This document shows, piece after piece, positions 58,025-64,000 of a DNA stretch of 64,000 nucleotides (positions are counted from its first letter, which is position 1; each line of letters starts with the position of its first letter). The translations under genes were made by a program, and so were the position numbers. The stretch is taken from the NCBI RefSeq assembly GCF_014648855.1, contig NZ_BMRX01000019.1, forward strand, positions 1 to 64,000. The letters run 5' to 3'. Under the pieces are notes generated by a model, which was not told where the DNA came from, did no database searches, and saw nothing but the letters and a program-made list of their open reading frames with translations. Origin of the DNA: Streptomyces parvulus. Its GTDB lineage: Bacteria; Actinomycetota; Actinomycetes; Streptomycetales; Streptomycetaceae.

Positions 58025-59053
58025 CTATGCCAGGTCGCCGAGGGCCGGCCGCGGCGCCAGGACGACCGGCGTGCGCACGCCCGTCTCCAGCGCCCGCACC
58101 CCCGCCTCGGCGGCCGCGGCGGCGGCGTAGCCGTCCCAGGTGCCGGGGCCGGTGACGCGTCCGGCGCGGGTGGCGTCCACCCAGGCCTGGACCTGGCGGT
58201 CGTAGGCGTCGGCGAAGCGTACGAGGTAGTCCTGCGGCACCTCCTCGCGGGCACCGCCCGCCGCCGTCACCAGCATGCCGTGCGCCTCGCCGATCCGGGC
58301 GCTGCCCGACTCGCAGACGGCCTCGCAGCGCACCTCGTAGCCGAAGCCGCAGTTGACGAAGACCTCCACGTCCACGACCGCGCCGCCCTCGGTCTCGAAC
58401 AGCACCAGCTGCGGATCGAGCAGCCCCTCGGGCGCCCCCGAGGACGGCCGCGGCCGGAGCACGGTCACCGCGCTCAGCTCCTGTCCGAGCAGCCAGCGGG
58501 CGGCGTCGATCTCGTGCGAGACGGAGCTGTTGACCAGCATCGCCGAGGTGAAGTGCGGTGGCGAGGAGACGTTGCGGTGCACGCAGTGCAGCATCAGGGG
58601 GCGGCCCAGCCGGCCGCCGTCCAGCAGCGACTTCAGCCGCCGGTACTCGGCGTCGTACCGGCGCATGAAACCGATCTGCGCCAGCCGCCTGCCGAGCCGC
58701 GCCTCCGCCTCCACCACGCGCAGGGCGCCCGCGGCGTCCGGCACCATCGGCTTCTCGCACAGCACCGGCAGCCCCCGCTCGAACGCGGCCAGCAGCGCCT
58801 GTTCGTGCGCCTCCCCGGGCGAGGCGACCAGGACGGCGCCGACGCCCGGCGCGTCGAGCGCGGCCTCGGCCTCCGCGTGCACGGTGACCCCGTCGAGCCC
58901 GCCGATTCCGCCGACGGCGTCCTTCGCCCGCTCCACGTCGGGGTCCGCGACCGCGGCGACCCTGGCGCCGCTCACCACTGCGTTGATGCGCCGTATGTGG
59001 TCGGCGCCCATGTGTCCCGCGCCCAGGACCGCCACACCCAGAAGTTCGCTCAC
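58025..59053 (-). CDS. Gfo/Idh/MocA family oxidoreductase
   Basis: A 342-residue NAD(P)-dependent dehydrogenase. The Rossmann motif VAVLGAGHMGADHIRRI is at residues 6-22, the catalytic Lys in LCEKPMVPDAAGAL near 98, and the substrate-domain His in SVSHEIDAARWLLG near 180. It resembles inositol 2-dehydrogenases. GTG 59053 follows GGAAGGAGCC. No inositol or sugar genes stand beside it, so the substrate is open. Confidence 0.9.
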   Translation of the reverse strand: MSELLGVAVLGAGHMGADHIRRINAVVSGARVAAVADPDVERAKDAVGGIGGLDGVTVHAEAEAALDAPGVGAVLVASPGEAHEQALLAAFERGLPVLCEKPMVPDAAGALRVVEAEARLGRRLAQIGFMRRYDAEYRRLKSLLDGGRLGRPLMLHCVHRNVSSPPHFTSAMLVNSSVSHEIDAARWLLGQELSAVTVLRPRPSSGAPEGLLDPQLVLFETEGGAVVDVEVFVNCGFGYEVRCEAVCESGSARIGEAHGMLVTAAGGAREEVPQDYLVRFADAYDRQVQAWVDATRAGRVTGPGTWDGYAAAAAAEAGVRALETGVRTPVVLAPRPALGDLA

Positions 59054-59174
59054 GCCCGCCGGCTCCTTCCCGTCCGCCGCGCGCCCGCGGACGGCGGGCA
59101 CGTGTCCGGCGGCCAGGGTTTCACGGTCGCCGCGCTCCCCGACAGGGGACGGCCGCGCGGCGCCGCGTCCGGCG

Positions 59175-60269
59175 TCAGTAGCGCAGCACCCCCGCGATGC
59201 CCTCCACGTCGCCGAGCGCGCCGTCCGGTACGAAGCGGACGTCGGCGCCGGTCTCCAGGCACTGCTCGACGATCTCGTCCACGATGTCCTCGCGGGCGTC
59301 GAGGTCGCCGTCGAGCGCCGGCAGCAGGTGCTCGCCGTCGTCGCGCATCGTCACCTTGAAGTTCTCCTCGACGGCCAGCAGCCGGACCCGGCCGGTGTGG
59401 GCGCTCTCCCACAGCTCGTCGACCCCGGCCGCGAAGTCCTTGCGCCCGCGGGCCGCGTCCAGCTCCCTGGCCACCGCCTCCACGGACCCCCTCGCCTCGT
59501 CGTCGAGCACCTGCCGCACCGCCTGCCACACGGCCTCGGGTGTCCCGTGCGCCAGGCCGCCGTGCGGGACCAGCACCGCGCCGGCGGCGAGCGTGCCCGC
59601 CTCGGTGAACAGGGACAGCGCCGGCTCGGGACCGGTGACGTACAGCGGCCGGGGACGGGTGCGCAGGATGCCGGCCATCGCGGTGTCGGCGTCGCGCAGG
59701 AACCGGCGGGTGCCCTCGTCGCGGAAGGTGCTCGGCGCGTCGCCGATCCGCTCCTGGCGCTCGGGGTCGAAGTCCTCGGCGGGCCGGTCGAGGGGGAAGC
59801 CGCCGAGGTGCTCCTCGACGACGCGGTCCACGCCGCCGCTCCAGAGCTTGACGCGGTCGGCGGCCACCGACAGCACCCAGAACGGCCGCTCGGCGGCCTG
59901 CGCGGCGACGAGGTTGCGGGTCAGGAAGGTGTCGGAGAGGACCACGCGCTCGGGCACCGAACGGGCGAGCGTCCAGACCTGGTGCTCACCGGGGGCGGCG
60001 AAGATCGCCAAGCCGTCCTCGGCGTGGGTCAGGTCGACCTCGGCGAGGGCCCGGTCCAGCTCCCGGCACACCTCGGCGCGGCGCTCCCGGGTGACCGCGG
60101 GGTCGTCCTCCAGCTGTTTCTTGGCCGCGGCGACCACGTTGCGCAACCGGACGCGGTCCTGGGCGTTGTCCGGTTCGCGGCGGTGGGTCGGGGTCAGCAC
60201 GGACACGGCCGGATACGGGCGCGGGCGCCGCAGCTCGGCGAGGGTGGCGGGACTCAGATCGTGCTCCAT
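59175..60269 (-). CDS. Bacterial eRF1-like (baeRF family) protein
   Basis: A 364-residue protein with the pattern of bacterial eRF1-fold proteins (baeRF): N-terminal AVSVLTPTHRREPDNAQDRVRLRN near residue 22, a central RPFWVLSVAADRVKLWSGGVDR strand-turn-strand near 130, and a C-terminal L7Ae/eRF1-3-like domain ending VEQCLETGADVRFVPDGAL. Such proteins are predicted to act on ribosomes or as peptidyl-tRNA-type hydrolases like Vms1. No GGQ motif is visible. ATG 60269. Single gene by spacing. Confidence 0.8.
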   Translation of the reverse strand: MEHDLSPATLAELRRPRPYPAVSVLTPTHRREPDNAQDRVRLRNVVAAAKKQLEDDPAVTRERRAEVCRELDRALAEVDLTHAEDGLAIFAAPGEHQVWTLARSVPERVVLSDTFLTRNLVAAQAAERPFWVLSVAADRVKLWSGGVDRVVEEHLGGFPLDRPAEDFDPERQERIGDAPSTFRDEGTRRFLRDADTAMAGILRTRPRPLYVTGPEPALSLFTEAGTLAAGAVLVPHGGLAHGTPEAVWQAVRQVLDDEARGSVEAVARELDAARGRKDFAAGVDELWESAHTGRVRLLAVEENFKVTMRDDGEHLLPALDGDLDAREDIVDEIVEQCLETGADVRFVPDGALGDVEGIAGVLRY

Positions 60270-60348
60270 GTCAGCACGATAGGACCGTTGAACGGATAGG
60301 GCATATCGATCACATCGGGCGTTCTGGACGGCCGGTGCGCCGGACCCC

Positions 60349-61959
60349 TCAGCCCGCCTCGCCCGAGGGGTCCTCCGGCCCGCAGGAGCTGCCGTCGGGC
60401 GGCAGGGAGCCGTAGAGCAGGAAGTCGTCGACCTTGCGGTGCACGCACTCCGAGGACGCGTACCCGGTGTGCCCCTCGCCCCGGTTGTCGAGGACCACGG
60501 CCGAGGGCCCCAGCCGCTTCGCGGTCTCGGTGGTCCAGCGGTACGGCGTCGCCGGGTCGCCGCGGGTGCCGACGAGCAGCATCCTGGCGGTGTCCACGTT
60601 CTTCACGTCCTCGCGGATGTAGTCGGTGCCCGCCGGGCGCCCGTGGCACATGAGGACCTGGGTGAGGCGGTAGCGGCCGAAGACCGGCGAGACCTCCTCG
60701 TACCGCGCGCGCAGCCGGTCCAGTGATCCGGCCACCTCGGCCGCGGCCGGGCGGTCGGGGTCGTCGGCGCAGTTCACCGCCATCAGGGCGGCTGGGAGGT
60801 TGTCCAGGGGGATGTCCTCCTCGTCCGTGAGCCCCGCGCCCGCGGGGCCGCGGCCCGTCGCGTCCGGATGCGAGCGGACCGGGAAGGTGACGCCCCCGGA
60901 GGAGAAGCCCTCCAGGCCCCTGGTGTCGCCGTCCTCCAGCAGCTGGGCCACCGCCCGCTCCAGGGAGGGCCACAGGTCCCTGCTGTACAGCGCCTGGCCC
61001 ATGGCGCCGACCATGTCCTGGCCCGAGAAGGGCTCGCCGAAGGCCGACGCCACCGGGTCGGAGTCGAGCGAGGCGACGATCCGCCCGACCTGCTCGCGGG
61101 CGGCCCGGGCGTCCTGGCCGAACGGGCAGGCGATGTCCTCCACGCACCAGTCGAGGAAGTTCTCCAGCGCGGTCTGCTGGCCCCGCGCACCCGCCAGCCC
61201 CTGCTCGGCCAGCGGTTCGGTCAGCGTGTCCACGCCGTCCAGAACCACCCGGCCGACCTTGTCCGGGAATCGGGCGGCGTAGACCGCGCCCAGCCGGGTG
61301 CCGTAGGAGAAGCCCAGGTAGTTGAGGCGCCTGTCGCCGAGGGCGCTGCGCATCACGTCCATGTCGCGGGCGGCGTCGACCGTGCCCATGTGGTGCAGCA
61401 CGGGCCCCGAGAACTCGGCGCACTCGGCCGCCGCCTCCCGCAGCCGCCCGAGCACGTCCTCGGGATCGGTCACCGGCTTCTCCCCGCCCGTCGCCTCGAT
61501 GATCTTCATCGTCGCCGGGCCGCAGGTCACCGGGGAGGACCGGCCTATGCCCCGGGGGTCGAAGGAGACCACGTCGTAGCCGTTGGTGAGGTGCATGAAG
61601 TCCTTGCCCCCGGCGGCCAGTTCGCTGACCCCCGAGCCGCCGGGGCCGCCGAAGTTGAGCAGCACCGAGCCGCGCGACTCGCCCGTCGCCCGGTACCGGG
61701 CCAGCGCCAGGTCGAGGGTCTGCCCCCCGGGGCGGGCGTAGTCGAGGGGGACGGTGACCTTGCCGCACTGGAGGTCCTTCGGCATCTCCATGCCCTCGCA
61801 CGCCGACCAGGTGACCTTCTGGTCGTAGAACCGGGACAGATCGGGGCCGCTCTCCCGCGCGACCGCGGTGGGCAGCCCCGCGCCCAGCAGGGACAGGCCG
61901 AGTGCGCCGCTGACCGCGCACCGCCTGACCGAGGGCCGAGTCGACAGCTTGGCCTGCAT
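60349..61959 (-). CDS. Secreted tripeptidyl aminopeptidase-like alpha/beta hydrolase (TAP family)
   Basis: A 536-residue secreted serine peptidase. The signal peptide covers about residues 1-35 (RCAVSGALGLSLLGAGLPTAVA). The hydrolase domain has the oxyanion region NFGGPGGSG near 100, nucleophile LGFSYGTRLG near 220, Asp in VGTRGDPATP near 468 and His in GEGHTGY near 497, with the TAP-like C-terminal region. It resembles SlpD/Tap peptidases of streptomycetes that remove N-terminal tripeptides. ATG 61959 is preceded by GGGAGG. Confidence 0.92.
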   Translation of the reverse strand: MQAKLSTRPSVRRCAVSGALGLSLLGAGLPTAVARESGPDLSRFYDQKVTWSACEGMEMPKDLQCGKVTVPLDYARPGGQTLDLALARYRATGESRGSVLLNFGGPGGSGVSELAAGGKDFMHLTNGYDVVSFDPRGIGRSSPVTCGPATMKIIEATGGEKPVTDPEDVLGRLREAAAECAEFSGPVLHHMGTVDAARDMDVMRSALGDRRLNYLGFSYGTRLGAVYAARFPDKVGRVVLDGVDTLTEPLAEQGLAGARGQQTALENFLDWCVEDIACPFGQDARAAREQVGRIVASLDSDPVASAFGEPFSGQDMVGAMGQALYSRDLWPSLERAVAQLLEDGDTRGLEGFSSGGVTFPVRSHPDATGRGPAGAGLTDEEDIPLDNLPAALMAVNCADDPDRPAAAEVAGSLDRLRARYEEVSPVFGRYRLTQVLMCHGRPAGTDYIREDVKNVDTARMLLVGTRGDPATPYRWTTETAKRLGPSAVVLDNRGEGHTGYASSECVHRKVDDFLLYGSLPPDGSSCGPEDPSGEAG

Positions 61960-62209
61960 CGATGCCTCCCGGGCGCCCAGTCGCGGACCCGTGGTCGGCG
62001 CCACCCGCTCACCATAAGCGGGCCTCGCACGCGGCGCCTCCGGGCGCGGGAGCCGGCCCTCGGGGCCCTCGGCGGTACCGCGCCGCTTGTTCGATGAACC
62101 GTCCACTCGATGGGGTGAAAGACCGATTAGCCATAACTCGGATGGTGCGCCCGCGTTTTAACCGGTGCGGGCGAGTGCCCGCGACCATGTCTGGAAGGCA
62201 GGGAACCGC

Positions 62210-62917
62210 ATGAGAAGGGTCACCCGAAACGGTGTGCTCGCCGTCGCCGCCTCCGGCGCGCTGGCGGTGGCGCTGCCGGGGTACGCGGCGTTCGCGTCCG
62301 ACGGCGCCGACGCCGACGGCTCCTCGGCCGGTTCGCCGGGTCTGATCTCCGGCAACACGATCCAGCTCCCGGTGGACGTCCCGGTCAACGTCTGCGGCAA
62401 CACGGTGGACGTGGTGGGGCTCCTCAACCCCGCCGCGGGCAACAGCTGCGCCAACGCCGGGGGGAGCGGCGCCTCCGGGAAGGCGGGCGGGTCGCACGGG
62501 GGCAAGGGTTCCGCCGCCGGCGGCGCCCGTGCCGAGGGGAGCGGAAAGGATTCGCCGGGCGTGCTCTCCGGCAACGGCGTCCAGCTGCCGGTGCACCTCC
62601 CGGTGAACGTCAGCGGCAACAGCGTCAACCTGGTCGGCATCGGCAACCCGGCCACCGGCAACGAGTCCGTGAACACGCCCGGCGACGACCCCGAGCCGCC
62701 GCCGGCGCGCCCCGCCCAGCCCGAGCCGTCCGCACCCGAGGAGGAGCGCGCCGACCCGGAGCCGAAGCCGGCCCCGCACGCCGCCCCGCCCCGCACCGGG
62801 TCGTCCCTCGCCCACACGGGGTCGGACCAGGCCCTGCCCGTCCTCGCGGGCGGCGCCGCGCTCGTCCTCGGCGGTGCCGTGCTCTACCGGCGCTTCCGTC
62901 CGGGCGCCGAAGGCTGA
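62210..62917 (+). CDS. Long chaplin with two chaplin domains and sortase signal
   Basis: A 235-residue hydrophobic cell-surface protein. The signal peptide ends near residue 30; chaplin domains lie at about 41-80 (GNTIQLPVDVPVNVCGNTVD) and 116-153 (GNGVQLPVHLPVNVSGNSVN). The first keeps the two cysteines, the second has Ser in their places. A Pro/Glu linker leads to the sorting signal LAHTG at 200-204, a hydrophobic stretch and an RRFR tail. Sortase would anchor it to peptidoglycan, where it helps coat aerial hyphae, as ChpA, ChpB and ChpC do. ATG 62210 follows AGGGAA. The AT-richer stretch about 62110-62160 is the likely promoter. Confidence 0.93.
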   Translation: MRRVTRNGVLAVAASGALAVALPGYAAFASDGADADGSSAGSPGLISGNTIQLPVDVPVNVCGNTVDVVGLLNPAAGNSCANAGGSGASGKAGGSHGGKGSAAGGARAEGSGKDSPGVLSGNGVQLPVHLPVNVSGNSVNLVGIGNPATGNESVNTPGDDPEPPPARPAQPEPSAPEEERADPEPKPAPHAAPPRTGSSLAHTGSDQALPVLAGGAALVLGGAVLYRRFRPGAEG

Positions 62918-62931
62918 CCCGAGCCTCTTCG

Positions 62932-62967
62932 GCCGGGGCGCCCGTACGCGCGGACGGGTGCCCCGGC
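62932..62967 (+). terminator. Hairpin terminator after the chaplin gene
   Basis: A 14-bp stem with one G-T pair (arms 62932-62945 and 62954-62967) and an 8-nt loop follows the chaplin stop by 14 nt. It may also serve the convergent deaminase gene. Confidence 0.75.
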
Positions 62968-63028
62968 GATCACGAGCCCGGCGTGCTCAGCCGCCCTCGA
63001 TCACGAACCCGGCGTGCTCAGCCGCGCC
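62967..63028. repeat. 31-bp tandem duplication at the end of the deaminase gene
   Basis: Copy 1 is 62967-62997 and copy 2 is 62998-63028; the first 28 bases match with one difference. Copy 2 contains the TGA stop of the deaminase gene, so the duplication repeated the gene end into the intergenic space. Confidence 0.85.
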
Positions 63029-63503
63029 CCTCGTGGAACCGCCGGTGCAAGGCGTGGATCTCCTCGGTGAGCTCCGGCACCGGCCCCTCCACCGTCACGC
63101 CCGGCGCCACCTCCCGCACGGCCAGCGGCCGCACCGGCATGGCGGCGGCGCCCAGCTCGGCCAGCCAGCCGCCCAGTTGCTCGGACGAGGCGACGTACAC
63201 GATCCGGCCCAGGCCCACCCAGGCGTGCGCGGCCGCGCACATGGGGCAGTGCTCGCCCGACGTGTAGACCGTGGCCGCGGCCCGCTCGGCGGGGGTGAGA
63301 TGGGCGGCGGACCAGCGCGCCAGCTCGAACTCCGGATGCCGGGTGCGGTCGCCGCCGGACACCCGGTTGCGGTCCTCGGCCAGCACGGTGCCGTCGGCGC
63401 CGGCCAGCACCGACCCGAACGGCTCGTCGCCGGCCTCCAGAGCCTCCGCCGCCAGCTCCAGGCAACGCCGCAGGTGCGGCAGTTCGACGTCCTTGACGAC
63501 CAT
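63018..63503 (-). CDS. Nucleoside/cytosine deaminase family protein
   Basis: A 161-residue zinc deaminase. The zinc ligands are in RHPEFELARWS (H-x-E) near residue 56 and SGEHCPMCAAA (PCxxC) near 88. It aligns with guanine deaminase and tRNA adenosine deaminase-like enzymes but with HPEFE where HAE is usual. It deaminates a base or nucleoside; the specificity is unknown. ATG 63503 has GGAGGG upstream. Convergent with the chaplin gene. Confidence 0.88.
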   Translation of the reverse strand: MVVKDVELPHLRRCLELAAEALEAGDEPFGSVLAGADGTVLAEDRNRVSGGDRTRHPEFELARWSAAHLTPAERAAATVYTSGEHCPMCAAAHAWVGLGRIVYVASSEQLGGWLAELGAAAMPVRPLAVREVAPGVTVEGPVPELTEEIHALHRRFHEGRG

Positions 63504-63589
63504 GGCGTGCGGCCCTCCTCGTGGCGGGGGATACGCGCACCAGCCTAAGGCCGCCGGCCCCGGTCCTCTTGCTATCGCCATTCCCTGGA

Positions 63590-63604
63590 GTTAGAGTCTC
63601 TAAC
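63590..63604. promoter_or_regulatory. Palindromic operator upstream of the epimerase gene
   Basis: GTTAGAG-t-CTCTAAC is a perfect 7-bp inverted repeat in a locally AT-rich promoter region, 41 bp before ATG 63646. A regulator recognising it is not in the window and may lie beyond its right end. Confidence 0.6.
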
Positions 63605-63645
63605 GAAAGCGACTAGCAGTAGCTTCGTATGGGAAGAGGAGCGCC

Positions 63646-64000
63646 ATGACCGCCGTCACCCCGCAGCCGCACGCCCCGCACGCCGTCCTCGGATCCGGTC
63701 CCGCCGGTACCGCCCTCGCCCGTGAGCTGGTGCGCAGGGGGCATTCCGTCCGTCTCGTGGACCGGCGGGGGGAGGGGCCCGCCGTCGAGGGGGTCGAGCG
63801 GTTCGCCGCCGACGTGAGCACCGCCGACGGCGCGCGGGCCGCCGTGGCCGGGGCGTCGGTGGTGTACCACTGCGTCAACGTCGCCTACCACCTCCAGGTC
63901 GAGGTGATGCCCCGCGTCCAGGAGGCCGTCCTCGCGGCGGTCGAGGAGACGGGCGCCCGCCTCGTCGTGCTCGACACCCTCTACCCGTACGGCGAGACCG
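63646..64000 (+). CDS. NAD-dependent epimerase/dehydratase family protein, 3' end outside window
   Basis: The first 118 codons of a Rossmann-fold protein that runs off the window. It starts MTAVTPQPHAPHAVLGSGPA with a nucleotide-binding GSGPAGTALARELVRRGH, followed by VRLVDRRGEG and, after a break, VVYHCVNVAYH and LDTLYPYGET, in which the YPYG corresponds to the substrate-site region of atypical SDR enzymes. ATG 63646 follows GAGGAG. A palindromic operator lies upstream. Function of the complete protein cannot be judged. Confidence 0.85.
   Translation, partial: MTAVTPQPHAPHAVLGSGPAGTALARELVRRGHSVRLVDRRGEGPAVEGVERFAADVSTADGARAAVAGASVVYHCVNVAYHLQVEVMPRVQEAVLAAVEETGARLVVLDTLYPYGET

Noticed and set aside
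57886..58155. Small plus-strand ORF in the gap before the oxidoreductase
   Set aside because: It overlaps the 3' end of a real gene on the other strand and is low-complexity Pro/Arg without family features.
1..64000. tRNA, rRNA, CRISPR, riboswitch or insertion sequence features
   Set aside because: No cloverleaf, rRNA block, spaced repeat array, transposase or terminal inverted repeats were seen by eye; a covariance-model scan would be needed to exclude small RNAs.

Overview
The window is very GC-rich DNA with tightly packed genes, frequent GTG starts, rare TTA codons confined to regulators and a few accessory genes, a chaplin gene and many TetR/MFS pairs. Together these point to a Streptomyces chromosome; the species cannot be told from the sequence. 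I count 61 protein-coding genes (the first and last are cut by the window edges) and one decayed gene. I saw no rRNA, tRNA, CRISPR array or insertion sequence.

Region 1 (1-14874) is one end of a peptide antibiotic cluster that most resembles actinomycin. It opens with the last module of a nonribosomal peptide synthetase (adenylation domain with an inserted N-methyltransferase, carrier, thioesterase). Then come a DUF6875 gene, an arylformamidase-like hydrolase, tryptophan 2,3-dioxygenase, kynureninase and a methyltransferase of the type that methylates 3-hydroxykynurenine. These are the steps from tryptophan to 4-methyl-3-hydroxyanthranilate, the actinomycin chromophore precursor. The kynurenine 3-hydroxylase and the chromophore-activating enzymes are not here and should lie upstream. 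Behind a perfect hairpin terminator follow an LmbU-type activator with a TTA codon, a TetR regulator, the wreck of a siderophore-interacting protein gene, a DrrAB-like ABC exporter (also with a TTA codon), a UvrA-like DNA-repair/resistance ATPase and a RibD/DHFR-fold protein.

Region 2 (14985-21647) is a partner-switching signalling locus: an RsbW-like kinase, two STAS antagonists, a PAS/GAF-SpoIIE phosphatase, a free-standing cobalamin-binding protein carrying the W-x9-EH signature of CarH-type B12 photoreceptors, a second GAF-SpoIIE protein and a cardiolipin synthase-like phospholipase D protein. The B12 protein overlaps the phosphatase gene by 4 bp, which suggests light or cobalamin input into an anti-sigma switch. 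This is the most interesting system in the window.

Region 3 (21887-33901) is a resistance and stress neighbourhood: a virginiamycin B lyase homologue, a GNAT enzyme with a leader ORF, a TetR/MFS/cupin unit, a TetR with a catalytically dead-looking RdmC-like hydrolase facing a TetX-like flavin monooxygenase across three copies of one operator, an AlkZ-like DNA glycosylase, an NfeD/SPFH membrane pair and a TerC protein.

Region 4 (33926-64000) is mixed chromosomal housekeeping and accessory content: a DUF3152 protein, a two-component system with a GerMN lipoprotein whose last codons form a 29-bp perfect palindrome, a copper-binding four-helix protein, an M20 hydrolase/MFS/Lrp unit, a carotenoid-type oxidoreductase, a Tat-exported beta-lactamase-fold protein, an acyl-CoA synthetase, a universal stress protein, a secreted amidase, an APH-type kinase facing a TPR regulator, a degenerate PP2C, an oxidoreductase, a bacterial eRF1-like protein, a secreted tripeptidyl aminopeptidase, a long chaplin, a deaminase and the start of an epimerase. 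Apart from 9629-10119, described below, no gene-free stretch exceeds 300 bases.
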